From the NCBI GenBank assembly GCA_964630925.1, contig CAZVZK010000015.1:1-64000 (forward strand): DNA of 64,000 nt, in the 5' to 3' direction. Below the pieces are notes generated by a model. That model saw only the letters and a list, made by a program, of their open reading frames with translations. It had not been told where the DNA came from and ran no database searches. Positions 31,901-40,124 of the stretch are shown here, in pieces. Position 1 is the first letter of the stretch. The number at the start of each line of letters is the position of its first letter. The position numbers and the translations under genes are program-made. This DNA comes from RGDT01 sp964630925 (GTDB taxonomy: Bacteria > Planctomycetota > Planctomycetia > Gemmatales > Gemmataceae).

Positions 31901-32246
31901 CGGCGTTGACCGCCTTCCAGTGGCCCGGCCCGTGCATCCGCGTGTAGGCAGCCGCCGACGCGCGCCACAGGGCGGCGGCCTTCTCCACGTCGCCCATCGA
32001 GTGGCGGGCCAGCGCGGCGTTGTGCAGCCAGACGGCGACGGGCCACGACACGTCGCCGTAAAGGACGCGGCAACCCGCGATCACCTGATCCGCCAGGTCG
32101 GCGCAGGCGGCGATTTCCACCCTGGCGCGGGCCTCGTTGGCGCGTTTCATGACCGCGTTGAGCTCCGCCCATTTCGCCGTCTGCGCGGCGTCCAGCGCCG
32201 CCGGGGGCGCGGCGTGAGGGGCCAGCAGCAGCAGGAGTATCTTCAT
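28989..32246 (-). CDS. TPR-CHAT protein (caspase-like protease), second copy
   Basis: 1085 residues from ATG 32246, with a short hydrophobic start (KILLLLLAPHAAP). About residues 60-600 are tandem TPRs (MKRSVAIRKEVQGGRHPEY). The CHAT domain has the dyad His920 (LATHGFF) and Cys977 (LSACETG). The last residues, YYWAGFALSGDWR, match those of the other CHAT gene. The ATG overlaps the TGA of an upstream CHAT C-terminal remnant (ATGA). The reading frame is also open upstream without a stop through the TIGR02996 remnant, so a longer fused product is formally possible but lacks a good start. Confidence 0.9.
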   Translation of the reverse strand: MKILLLLLAPHAAPPAALDAAQTAKWAELNAVMKRANEARARVEIAACADLADQVIAGCRVLYGDVSWPVAVWLHNAALARHSMGDVEKAAALWRASAAAYTRMHGPGHWKAVNAEWEARGVLAHMTPARKEALAEAVRLSAEAHRLQAEGKYGEALPHARRALAGSRAAVGDGHPRSAGALALVVRLLWQLGDYEAALPLARDAVKLSRRVWGDLHPNHATCLAELRNALHSLGADTEAIRQHRRGLAIIGQAYGEWHVEYGVRLGSVAYLLGQTGDHRAAIPLAARGLEVIRATAGEKHTHHASALSVLADLHADRGDFQAALPPMKRSVAIRKEVQGGRHPEYAASLNALAVMHNDMGDREGAVALFRRALEIYRATLGRKHPHSVTALHNLGSVLFLMRQYDEATTLVREALKIRKEMHGEKHPDYVHALNTLASLHQAKGEHRDALALFRRIEKAMSESGARGIAHAHSLHHLALQLKLMGRPREALPLYEKALGIIRAAHGPRHPFYAETLRNIAVLHQDNDAPAEARKLAEQALEITLARQRDSAAVQSDRQQLAAADDARHALDVRLALPDATGSPSAAAHALAWKGTVLLRQQERRLFLRLTADAQTQAAAERLRSATRRLAALRLSPAATGLDELGREQEEAQAELSRLSADFRAARVKERLTPETLAKALPEGAVLVDFLFHWAGGIKDRPDAVARGERRLSAYVHRRGAAPARLDLGAASAIESAASKWRADLIARRAGGGAVLRRLLWAPLERHLADAKVILISPDGVLGTVPFAALPGRKAGSYLIEDVAVAVVPVPRAIPDMLTPVKKEDRLPPSLLVVGDLRYDPAAEDARPSGPDSRGAPRPEGLKFPPLRATRGEIAAVKAAFADLPLFKGGVVTDLRAGRATKPAVREALGKVRYAHLATHGFFSPAQGAWHPLLLSGLALSGANRRPGEGEEDGILTALEVSEMDLSRLELAVLSACETGLGKEAGGEGLLGLQRAFQVAGARSVVSSLWKVDDRATQQLMTDFYAAAWDTEKVISRAEALRQAQLVMLREGVKRGTVGELEAEKGTRRAPPYYWAGFALSGDWR

Positions 32247-32431
32247 CGCCAATCCCCCGAGAGGACGAAGCCGGCCCGGTAGTACGGCGGCAGGCGTTTG
32301 GTGCCCTGTTCGGGGCGCAGCTCGCCGACGGTGCCGCCGCAGGCTCCGTCGGCCAGCCCTCCCCGCGCCTCCAGGCGGAAGCGCTCGCCGGCCGGGAGGG
32401 CCTCGGAGAGGAATTCGCGCCCAGGCCCCAC
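32243..32431 (-). pseudogene. remnant: C-terminal end of a third CHAT gene
   Basis: This short frame encodes GTVGELRPEQGTKRLPPYY and then RAGFVLSGDWR before TGA. It is the same ending found in the two intact CHAT proteins (GTVGELAPEKGETRAAPYY then WAGFVLSGDWR). Everything before it, including the catalytic residues, is missing. It marks a deleted CHAT paralogue. Confidence 0.8.
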
Positions 32432-32459
32432 CCACTCCTCGCACGCTCCCGACGGTGCC

Positions 32460-32672
32460 GCCCCACCACGGCCCGACGGCGTCGTGATCCAACCGCAGGC
32501 GGATGGGCTCGGCCCTGCCCCGGTCTGCCTCGTCCCTATTCTCCTCCAGCCAGCCGGCTAGCGCCAATCGAGGCCCGTCGTCCCGGTGGCCGGCCTTCGC
32601 CGCCTCCAGGTGCCGGTGCGGCTCGGACCTATTGGCGGAGGCGGAGGCCTTTTGTGTGCGCCTCTTCGCCGT
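32460..32672 (-). pseudogene. remnant: N-terminal TIGR02996 segment of a fourth LRR paralogue
   Basis: Reading from 32672, where the ATG of the intact paralogues has become ACG, the frame gives AKRRTQKASASANRSE, then DDGPRLALAGWLEEN and AEPIRLRLD. This aligns with the shared start of the three intact genes (AKKRKLEASPSADRSE, DDGPRLALADWLEEN). The similarity stops at about 32460, just before the CHAT remnant. So two gene fragments have been joined by a deletion. Confidence 0.8.
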
Positions 32673-34206
32673 GATGCCATCCTATCGCGCAACCGGGCAT
32701 GGCGGCACGCAGCCGGGAGATCGCGCCGGTGCCCAGCGTCGTCCGAAGCTCGCGCAGGGAGCGGGCGCCGACGGCCAGGAAGGTCTTGACCGTCGAGGCG
32801 CCGACCTCCGCACCGGAGAGCGACAGCCAGGTGAGCCGCCCGGCCAGGGGCGAGCGCACCAGGGCGGCGCAGTCGGCGTCTTCCAGACGGGCGCTCCCCT
32901 CCAGGCTCAACGCCTCCAGCGACGACGTGTGCGCCGACCCGGCCAGGGCGCGGAGGCCGGCGCCGGTGATCTGATTGCGGCCCACCTCCAACACACGCAC
33001 GCGCGCCAGGCCCGGCCATGCCGCCAGCCTTGTCAGGCCCTCGTCGCCCAGGCCGCAGGAGGCGACGCGGAGGACGCGCGGGCCAGGGGCGTCGGTGGAG
33101 AACAGGCACGCTGCCCCGCACCCCTCGCCTGCGGGGCTTCCCGACAGGTTCAGCTCGTCGAGCCGGGCCATCAGCGGGGCGAGGTTGGCCGCACCTGTGG
33201 AGTCGAGGGCGCATTGCAACAGGGTGAGCCGGCGCAGGCGCGGCAGGGCCAGTCCCACCGGGAATCCGCCGGCGCCCTGGAGCTGCCCGAGGTGCAGCTC
33301 CTCCAGCGTGTCGCGGCACGGGCCGTTTTCGAGGTCGGCGAGTGCGTCGAGGCCGAACAGCCCGCCGCCGAGGGCGAGGCGACGCAGCGGCAGCCGCGCC
33401 GGCGCGGATAGGCTTTCCAGAAGATCCCCGCCGGCGGCGAAGCGGCGCAAGTCGTGGAGGCGCGACAGGGCGTCGGCCTCGGCCGGCCCCAGCCCAGCCG
33501 CCGAAACCGTCAGGGAGCGTAGGCCCTCAACGCCGTCGTGGAGGAAGAGGCCGGGCCATTCGCCTTCGCCCCCGGACGAGATCAGCTCCAGCTCCTCAAG
33601 GCCCGGCTTCAGGTGACGCGCGGCGGATTCCTCGGCCCCCGAGCGCGAGGTGACACGCAAGGCGCGGACCGGGCCGCCTGGCATCTGCGAGAACGCCGCC
33701 GTCAATTCGGAGGCGGTGGGGAGCGCCCAGCGGCCCAGCCAGAAACGCGGCACCGTCGCCATCCGACTCGACGCCAGGAGAGCGGGCAGGAGGCGCCCCT
33801 TCATGGCGCCCGGCATCGCCTCCTCGACCCACGCCCACGCCTCATCGGACGGCCCCTCGGTTGGCCACGCCGCCGCGCCCGTGCTGGCCGCCATCAGGCC
33901 GCGTTCGAAGGTCGGCAGGCGGGGGCGGAAGAAGTCACGGTGCGGCCCGAGCCACTCGGGCATCCACTTCCGGGACAGCTCCTCGACACGCAGCGTCCAG
34001 TCGGAGCCTCCGGCGTCGGTGTCGAGTTGCAGCCGGATGACCTCGGCGCGTGCGCGGTCTGACTCCCCGCCGTTCTCCTCCAGCCAGTCGGCCAGCGCCA
34101 GGCGTGGGCCGTCGTCGTGGTGGTCTGCCTTGGCCGCTTCGAGCAGACGTAGCAGCTCGGACCTGTCGGCGGCCGGCGACGCTTCGAGCTTGCGTTTCTT
34201 CGCCAT
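32629..34206 (-). CDS. TIGR02996-LRR protein, tandem copy 3
   Basis: 525 residues from ATG 34206. The first 65 residues (MAKKRKLEASPAADRSEL, then LALADWLEENGGESDRARAE) are the repeat-companion domain. The rest is leucine-rich repeats of the ribonuclease-inhibitor style (about 200-500). The two sister genes end PECAIG or PGCAIG followed by a stop. Here TGA has become TGG and the product runs 16 residues further over the decayed start of the next copy. The gene lies 4 bases after its sister and is part of a one-direction run. LRRs imply protein binding; the partner is unknown. Confidence 0.85.
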   Translation of the reverse strand: MAKKRKLEASPAADRSELLRLLEAAKADHHDDGPRLALADWLEENGGESDRARAEVIRLQLDTDAGGSDWTLRVEELSRKWMPEWLGPHRDFFRPRLPTFERGLMAASTGAAAWPTEGPSDEAWAWVEEAMPGAMKGRLLPALLASSRMATVPRFWLGRWALPTASELTAAFSQMPGGPVRALRVTSRSGAEESAARHLKPGLEELELISSGGEGEWPGLFLHDGVEGLRSLTVSAAGLGPAEADALSRLHDLRRFAAGGDLLESLSAPARLPLRRLALGGGLFGLDALADLENGPCRDTLEELHLGQLQGAGGFPVGLALPRLRRLTLLQCALDSTGAANLAPLMARLDELNLSGSPAGEGCGAACLFSTDAPGPRVLRVASCGLGDEGLTRLAAWPGLARVRVLEVGRNQITGAGLRALAGSAHTSSLEALSLEGSARLEDADCAALVRSPLAGRLTWLSLSGAEVGASTVKTFLAVGARSLRELRTTLGTGAISRLRAAMPGCAIGWHHGEEAHTKGLRLRQ

Positions 34207-34210
34207 GACT

Positions 34211-35773
34211 TCAGCCTATCGCGCACTCGGGCAGGGCGGCGCGAATGCGGGCCATGCCCTCCATCCCCGCCGCATCTATGGCGGCGCCGCCCAGGTGCAG
34301 CTCACGCAACGTCGGCGGGCGGGCGTCCGCGAGGTCCTCGGCCAGCCCCTGCTCCGGCGGTATGCCCTCGTGCGACAGCCAGGTGAGCCGGGCGGCGGCC
34401 GGCGACCGTAACAGGGCGGCCAACGCGGGCCGGGACGTCCGGTTATTCCTCAGGTTCAGCGCCTCCAGGCAGCGGAGGTGGGGCGACGCGGCCAGGGCGA
34501 GGAGCCCCGCCGTGCCGATGGCGTTGTCGCCTACATCGAGGGAGCGCACACGCGCGAGGCCCGGCCACGCCGCCAGCCGCTCCGCCCCGGCGTCCCCCAG
34601 GCCGCAACTCCACAGCCGCAGAGAGCGAGGCCCCTCGACGCCTGAGGCGGCGAGTGCCGCCACCCCGTCGGTGCCGAAGGGGTTCCATTCGAGGTTCAGC
34701 TCGTTGAGGCCGGCGAGCAGGCCGGACCGCGCCAGCCCGGCCACCGCCGCCGCGTCGAGAGAGCAGCCCGACAGGGTCAGGCGCCGAAGGCCCGGCATGC
34801 GCACGGGCCCCGGCAGCGCGCCGCCCCCGGCGAAGCCGGCGAGTGTCAATTCTTCCAGGCTGGCGCCGCACGCGCCGGCCGCCAACCGCTCGAGGGCCTC
34901 CAGGCCGAACCGCCCCCCGTGGATCTTCAACCGGCGCAGGGGGAGACCGGCCAGCGACTCGATCCCGGCCGCCGTCAGGCGGGCCTTGGCCAGCTCAAGG
35001 CGGCGCAGCCCGCCCATTCCGGCCTGCCCAGCGAGCAGGGCCGCGCCCCCGTCGTCCAACTGCGAATTGCGGAGGGTGAGGCCGCGCAGCCCCACGACCC
35101 CCTCGGACCGGAGCAGAGGCGCCCAGGGGGGAGGGGCGGCCAGGTTCACCCCGATGTCGAGCTCCTCCAGCCCCGCCCGCAGGCTCCGTGCCAACAGCGC
35201 CAGGCCGTCGGCGTAGGCCGACAGACGCAGGGCACGCACCCCACGCGGCATGGAATCGAGCGCGAGGCGGATGACCGGCATGCCCAGCCAGTCCTGGGCG
35301 AGGTCGAGGCGTGGCACCGTGGCCATCCGCCGCGACTCCATCATCGGCCGCATGTCGGACATCTGCAGGGAAGCGGGCCGGGCCGTCTCGACCCACGCCC
35401 AGGCCTCGTCGGGCGCCCCGTCCTCCTCCCGCCACATCCTCGCCGCGACACCCGCCACGAGCAAGCCACGCTCGCATGACGGCAGCTTGTGCCGGAAGAG
35501 CCTCCGACACGTCGGCACCCACCCGCGGACGTGCTTCTCTCGCAACCGCTCGACGCTCAGCGCCCAGTCAGGCCCGCCGGCGTCGGTATCCAACTGGAGG
35601 CGGATGACCTCGGCACGGGCGCGGTCGGCCTCGCCGCCGTTCTCCTCCAGCCAGTCGGCCAGCGCGAGGCGCGGGCCGTCGTCCCAATGGTCGGCCTTCG
35701 CCACGTCGAGCAGACGCAGCAGCTCGGAGCGATCCGCGGAGGGTGACGCCTCCAGCTTGCGTTTCTTCGCCAT
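34211..35773 (-). CDS. TIGR02996-LRR protein, tandem copy 2
   Basis: 520 residues. Same N-terminal repeat-companion cassette (MAKKRKLEASPSADRSEL) as its neighbours, then a divergent middle (about 75-190) and LRRs to the C-terminus (LRRLELAKARLTAAGIESLA). Ends PECAIG. No signal peptide, so probably cytoplasmic. Four bases separate it from the genes on each side, fitting one transcript. Sister copies agree best in the first 75 residues and in the LRR spacing, less in the LRR surface residues. Confidence 0.88.
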   Translation of the reverse strand: MAKKRKLEASPSADRSELLRLLDVAKADHWDDGPRLALADWLEENGGEADRARAEVIRLQLDTDAGGPDWALSVERLREKHVRGWVPTCRRLFRHKLPSCERGLLVAGVAARMWREEDGAPDEAWAWVETARPASLQMSDMRPMMESRRMATVPRLDLAQDWLGMPVIRLALDSMPRGVRALRLSAYADGLALLARSLRAGLEELDIGVNLAAPPPWAPLLRSEGVVGLRGLTLRNSQLDDGGAALLAGQAGMGGLRRLELAKARLTAAGIESLAGLPLRRLKIHGGRFGLEALERLAAGACGASLEELTLAGFAGGGALPGPVRMPGLRRLTLSGCSLDAAAVAGLARSGLLAGLNELNLEWNPFGTDGVAALAASGVEGPRSLRLWSCGLGDAGAERLAAWPGLARVRSLDVGDNAIGTAGLLALAASPHLRCLEALNLRNNRTSRPALAALLRSPAAARLTWLSHEGIPPEQGLAEDLADARPPTLRELHLGGAAIDAAGMEGMARIRAALPECAIG

Positions 35774-35777
35774 GCGG

Positions 35778-37340
35778 TCAGCCTATCGCGCAGCCGGGCA
35801 GGGCGGCACGCAGGCGGATCATCTCCGCGCCACCGAGGGACCACACGGCGTGCCAGCCGAGGTGGAGCTGGCGCAGGGCCGCCGGCCGGCGGGCGATGAA
35901 CGCTCTGGCGACGGCGGGCTGCGACTGGATGTCTTCCAGCGACAGCCATAGCAGCCGGGGGCCGAGCGGCGAGGCGAGCAGGGCCGAGACCCCCCTGGCG
36001 ACGACCTTCGGATTGCCCCCGAGGCCCAGCGCCTCCAGCGCCGAGGCGTGCGGCGAGGCGGCCAGGGCGGCCGCCCCCTTACTCGTCAGCCCGTTCCCCC
36101 TCAGGTCGAGGAAACGCACCCGCGCCAGGCCCGGCCAGGAGGCCAGCCGCGCCGCCCCCTCGTCGCCCAGGCCGCAGCCGGCCAGGATGAGCGAACGCGG
36201 GCCGGCCTCGCCGAGCGCGTCCACGCCCTCCGGCCCGAGGCCGTTGTCGGACAGGTCCAGCTCGTCCAGCCGGGACAGGTCCAGGGAACGCGCCAGCGCC
36301 CGCACGGACGCCGCGCCGAGGTCGCATCCGCGCAGCATCAGCCGCCGCAGGCGAGGCATCGCGAAGGAGCGCGGCAGCGGCCCGTCCCACCCGCCGCCGG
36401 GCCGGCAGTCGCACAGCCGCAGCTCCTCCAGCGCGGCCCCGCAGCGCGACGCCCCGAGGCGGGCGAGGCCTTGCTTGCCGGCGGATCCACGCTCGGCCGA
36501 CAGGGAGCGGAGCGGCAAGGATGACAGGGCCACGAGCCCGTCGTTGGCCAGCAGCGACCCCCCCACCTCGAGCCGGCGCAGGCCGGCCATCCCCGGCGCC
36601 GCGGCGAGCGCCGCCGCCTGGGCGTCCATGAGCATCGAGGCCGGCATCCTCAGCGCGGTCAGCCCGGCGGCCCCCTCGGAACGGAACAGGGCCGCCCAGC
36701 CCCGCTCCTCGTGGCCCCAGGCCGACAGGCTGAGCTCGCGGAGGCCGGGCCGCAGGGCGGCGGCGAAGGGGGCGACGTTGCGGGCGTGGACGCAGATGTG
36801 CAGCGTGCGGGCGCGGTGGCAGGCCGCCACCGCGAGGGCCGACGCCCTGGCCGGCGCGTTGATGTCGAAGTCGAGGCAAGGGACCGACGCGAGGCGCGGC
36901 GAGGCGAGCAGGGCGGGCACGTCATCGGCGTGGGGTGCGGGGATCCCGGCCGTCTCGACCCAGGCCCAGGCCCCGTCGTCATGGTGGCCGGCCGCCGCCC
37001 ACTTCTCCGCCGACTGATCCACGCGGAGCAGGCCCCGCCGGCACCGGGGGAGCTGCCGGCTGAAGAACGCCCGGTGCGGGGCGACCCACTCGCGGACGTG
37101 CCTCTCGCGCAGGCGCTCGACGGCGAGCGACCAGTCCGGCCCGCCGTTCGCCGTGTCGAGCTGGAGGCGGATGACCTCGGCGCGTGCCCTGTCGGCCTCG
37201 CCGCCGTTCTCCTCCAGCCAGTCGGCCAGCGCCAGGCGCGGGCCGTCGTCGTGGTGGTCGGCCTTGGCGGCGTCGAGCAGGCGGCGCAGCTCGGCGCGGT
37301 CGGCGGAGGGGGAGGCTTCGAGCTTGCGTTGCTTCGCCAT
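35778..37340 (-). CDS. TIGR02996-LRR protein, tandem copy 1
   Basis: 520 residues from ATG 37340, which shares one base with the stop of the purU-like gene (TGATG). N-terminal cassette MAKQRKLEASPSADRAEL, then LRRs from about residue 200 (LRRLMLRGCDLGAASVRALA). Ends PGCAIG. It is the first of the three tandem copies in transcription order. Function unknown; LRR domains usually bind proteins. Confidence 0.88.
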   Translation of the reverse strand: MAKQRKLEASPSADRAELRRLLDAAKADHHDDGPRLALADWLEENGGEADRARAEVIRLQLDTANGGPDWSLAVERLRERHVREWVAPHRAFFSRQLPRCRRGLLRVDQSAEKWAAAGHHDDGAWAWVETAGIPAPHADDVPALLASPRLASVPCLDFDINAPARASALAVAACHRARTLHICVHARNVAPFAAALRPGLRELSLSAWGHEERGWAALFRSEGAAGLTALRMPASMLMDAQAAALAAAPGMAGLRRLEVGGSLLANDGLVALSSLPLRSLSAERGSAGKQGLARLGASRCGAALEELRLCDCRPGGGWDGPLPRSFAMPRLRRLMLRGCDLGAASVRALARSLDLSRLDELDLSDNGLGPEGVDALGEAGPRSLILAGCGLGDEGAARLASWPGLARVRFLDLRGNGLTSKGAAALAASPHASALEALGLGGNPKVVARGVSALLASPLGPRLLWLSLEDIQSQPAVARAFIARRPAALRQLHLGWHAVWSLGGAEMIRLRAALPGCAIG

Positions 37341-38206
37341 CAGCGCGGCCCCGCGACGGGGACGACCTTGTGGAAGCGCAGCTCGACCTCGCGGTGGGCC
37401 ACCCGCCGCAGGCCCTCCACGAGGCAGGCCGGCTCGTGCGTCGTCCGGCCCCGCGTCTGGATCTCGTCGAGCGGCGTCCCCGGCCTCACGGGGAAGGTGT
37501 CCTGGTGGATGATCTGCCCGCCCAGGCCGAGGTCCGGCCCGGCGAAGTGGACCGTGGCGCCGAAGACGAGCATCCGCCGCTGGTACGCCTCGCGGTAGGG
37601 GTTGGCGCCAGGGACCGGCGGGAGCAGGCCGGGGTGGAGGTTGATGATGCGTCCGCCGCCGTAGGCCCAGCACACGGACGGCGGCAGGATGCGCATGTAG
37701 CGGGCGAGGACCACGAGGTCGGTCTTGTAGCGGTCGAGCAGCGCGAGGAGGCGGGCGTCGTCGGGCCTGCCCTCCATGTCGCCGACGCACTGCCAGTCCA
37801 GCCCCCATTCGCGGGCCAGCGGCTCGCAATCAGGACGATTGCCGATCATCACGGCCGGACGCACGCGCAGCGAGCCGTCCTTGGCGGCCTGGAGGACGCC
37901 GCGTGCCGCCTCGGGGCGGCGCGTGACGAGCAAGGCGATGCGTGGGAGCGGCTCCTCCTCGGGCGACCACACACGGATCGACAAGCCCTTGTCGCGGCCG
38001 ATCACGTTCATGCGCGCCCGCAATTCGGCGAGGGGGACGCGGCCGGCCGGCCAGTCCATGCGGAGGAGCATGGCGAAGAGACGCTCGCGGTCGTGGTCGT
38101 ACATCTGCAATTCGCTGATGTTCGCGCCGGCGGCGGTGACGTGGTGGACGATCGGGTCCGCCAGCCCCACGTTGTCTGGCCCGGTGGCCGTCAGGATCGT
38201 CAGCAT
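37340..38206 (-). CDS. purU: formyltetrahydrofolate hydrolase-like protein (ACT plus formyltransferase fold)
   Basis: ATG 38206 follows GAGGGG by 6 bases; ATG 38227 overlaps the upstream stop and is an alternative. An N-terminal ACT-type domain (LTILTATGPDNVGLADPIV) precedes a formyl transferase fold (about 85-260) with INLHPGLLPP and GANPYREAY, as in PurU, which releases formate from 10-formyl-THF. The loop that carries the catalytic Asp in PurU (usually LDEGPII) reads LGLGGQII, so that Asp seems absent or shifted. The enzyme may be a divergent PurU, another formyl-transfer enzyme, or inactive. It heads the LRR gene run. Confidence 0.75.
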   Translation of the reverse strand: MLTILTATGPDNVGLADPIVHHVTAAGANISELQMYDHDRERLFAMLLRMDWPAGRVPLAELRARMNVIGRDKGLSIRVWSPEEEPLPRIALLVTRRPEAARGVLQAAKDGSLRVRPAVMIGNRPDCEPLAREWGLDWQCVGDMEGRPDDARLLALLDRYKTDLVVLARYMRILPPSVCWAYGGGRIINLHPGLLPPVPGANPYREAYQRRMLVFGATVHFAGPDLGLGGQIIHQDTFPVRPGTPLDEIQTRGRTTHEPACLVEGLRRVAHREVELRFHKVVPVAGPR

Positions 38207-38223
38207 TCGCGTCCCCTCGGGCC

Positions 38224-39012
38224 TCATTCCTCGTCACGGCGGAAGCCCGGGTTGGCCATCGCCGCCGCCAGCCGGAACAGGACGACGCCACCGAACAGGA
38301 GCAGCAGGACGGTGGCACCGCCCATGACGGCGACGAGGGCCATGCCGGTGCCGGGGCCGCCCCCGCCGGGGCCTCCGACGGAGGCGACGGCGGCCAGGAA
38401 GGAGAAGAGCATGAGGGCGGCGAGGATGACGGGGGTGAGGACGCCGACGAGGTTGGCGGTGGAGGCCAGGCCGGGCTTGCCGGCGGCGCGGGCGGCGGCG
38501 GCGGCGTAGAACCCGGCGAGGGAGAGGCGGGCGGTCTCGCACATGCCGAGGAAGACGAGGCCGAGGCCGCCGAACATGCGCTCGGGGCCGCCCATGCCGA
38601 AGCCGCCGCGGTCGATCATCATGAGGTCGAAGCCGATGGACGGCAGGCGGATGAGGACGAGGAGGGTGCAGGCGAGCATGGCGACGGCCATTCCGCGGGC
38701 CTTGCCGCCGGCGTTGGCGCTGGCGAGGATGGCGGATGCGATGAGGCTGAGGATCCAGTTGCCGCACAGGGCCAGGACGACGACCACGCCGACGAGGGGC
38801 CCGAGGAGCTCGGCCTCGCTGCCGCGCATGCCGCCGCTGACGGCGGCCAGGAGGAAGAGGAGGAAGGCCAGGAGGAGGGAGCCGGCGTAGAGGAGGTGGG
38901 CGATGCCCTGCATGCGCGCGCCGAGGGCGATGGTGGGCCAGGGGGCCTCGTCGGCGGGGCCGCGGGTGAGGCGCGGGTCCTGGTCGGGCGTGGGGTCGAG
39001 CTCGCGGTACAT
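38224..39012 (-). CDS. polytopic membrane protein, unknown function
   Basis: 262 residues from ATG 39012, with GGAGG 10 bases upstream. A soluble N-terminus of about 35 residues is followed by about six helices, with a glycine-rich loop (GGPGGGGPGTG). The family is one of the uncharacterised membrane proteins frequent in planctomycetes. It lies 20 bases after the oxidoreductase gene and runs into the purU-like gene, so all three are probably co-transcribed. Confidence 0.75.
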   Translation of the reverse strand: MYRELDPTPDQDPRLTRGPADEAPWPTIALGARMQGIAHLLYAGSLLLAFLLFLLAAVSGGMRGSEAELLGPLVGVVVVLALCGNWILSLIASAILASANAGGKARGMAVAMLACTLLVLIRLPSIGFDLMMIDRGGFGMGGPERMFGGLGLVFLGMCETARLSLAGFYAAAAARAAGKPGLASTANLVGVLTPVILAALMLFSFLAAVASVGGPGGGGPGTGMALVAVMGGATVLLLLFGGVVLFRLAAAMANPGFRRDEE

Positions 39013-39032
39013 CGGCCAGGCCTCCGGGTGGC

Positions 39033-40124
39033 TCACTGGGGCACGTCGATCCAGCACCGGCCGCGGGCGCTGGCGAGGGCGGCCTCGACCAGCGTGACGG
39101 CGGCGTGGCCGTCGGCGAACGTGGGGTAGTCGGCGGCTGCCCCCTCGATGCGTGCGTAGATGGCGCGGAAGAGGTGTTTGAACGTGTCGGGGAACCCCTC
39201 GGCGTGGCCGGGGGGGTAGTCGCTGGACGGGCCGGGCTCACGCGGGATGGAGGCGTTGGGCTCGCCGCGGCGCCCCAGCCACAGCTCCTCGGGGCGCTCG
39301 CCGTCCCAGGCGAGGGAGCCCTCGGCGAACGACGCCTCCCAGCGGAGCTGGTTCTTGCGTCCGGCGGCGACCTGCGACACGGTGAGGCAGCCGGACGCGC
39401 CGCCCTCGAACCGCAGGAGGAGGGAGGCGGCGTCCTCCGTGGCGATGGGGGTGTCGGCGCGCGGGCCGGCGGAGGCCTGGAAGGTCTCGACGGGGCCGGC
39501 GGGCCGGCGGCGGACGGCGTGGACGGTGGACAGGTCGGCGCAGAGGGAGGTGACGCGGCGGGCGGTGACGTGCTGGACCAGGTCGAGCCAGTGGGTGCCG
39601 ATGTCGGCGAGGGCGCGGGAGGCGCCGCCGTCGGCCTCCTCCAGGCGCCAGTTGTAATCCGTGTCGAGGAGCAGCCAGTCCTGGAGGTAGGCGCCCGTGA
39701 CGTGGAAGAGGCGTCCGAGGGAGGCGGCGCGGCGGCGGGCCTCTTGATTCTGGGCGTAGAAGCGGGTGTTGTAGCAGACGGCGGCGACGAGGCCGGAGGC
39801 GCGGGCGAGGCGGACGAGGTCGGCGGTCTCGGCGCTGTTCATGCCGAGGGGCTTCTCGCAGACGACGTGCTTGCCGGCGGCGAGGGCGGCGCGGCACTGC
39901 TCGAAGTGGAGGCGGTTGGGGGTGGCGATGTGGACGACGGCGACGGAGGGGTCGGCGAGGAGGTCGGCGAAGGAGTCGTAGGCGCGTGAGAGGCCGAGGC
40001 GTGCGGCGGCGTGGCGTCCGCGGGCGGGGGAAGAGCCGAGGATGCCGGCGACGGGGCGTCCGAGGCGGCGGAGCGCCTCGACGTGGACGGGGCCGATGAA
40101 CCCCGTGCCGGCCACCGCCGACAT
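39033..40124 (-). CDS. Gfo/Idh/MocA-family NAD(P)-dependent oxidoreductase
   Basis: About 363 residues from ATG 40124; a GTG at 40139 would give a few more residues before strand 1. The Rossmann start is AVAGTGFIGPVHVEAL, followed by GKHVVCEKPLG (the EKP motif whose Lys helps catalysis) and, in the C-terminal half, DIGTHWLDL. These enzymes oxidise or reduce sugars, inositols and related compounds. The substrate cannot be told. No export signal is seen if the ATG start is right. Confidence 0.88.
   Translation of the reverse strand: MSAVAGTGFIGPVHVEALRRLGRPVAGILGSSPARGRHAAARLGLSRAYDSFADLLADPSVAVVHIATPNRLHFEQCRAALAAGKHVVCEKPLGMNSAETADLVRLARASGLVAAVCYNTRFYAQNQEARRRAASLGRLFHVTGAYLQDWLLLDTDYNWRLEEADGGASRALADIGTHWLDLVQHVTARRVTSLCADLSTVHAVRRRPAGPVETFQASAGPRADTPIATEDAASLLLRFEGGASGCLTVSQVAAGRKNQLRWEASFAEGSLAWDGERPEELWLGRRGEPNASIPREPGPSSDYPPGHAEGFPDTFKHLFRAIYARIEGAAADYPTFADGHAAVTLVEAALASARGRCWIDVPQ

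Noticed and set aside
24087..37340. Integrated prophage or transposon
   Set aside because: No integrase, transposase, attachment repeats or phage structural genes were seen; the repeats present are gene duplicates.
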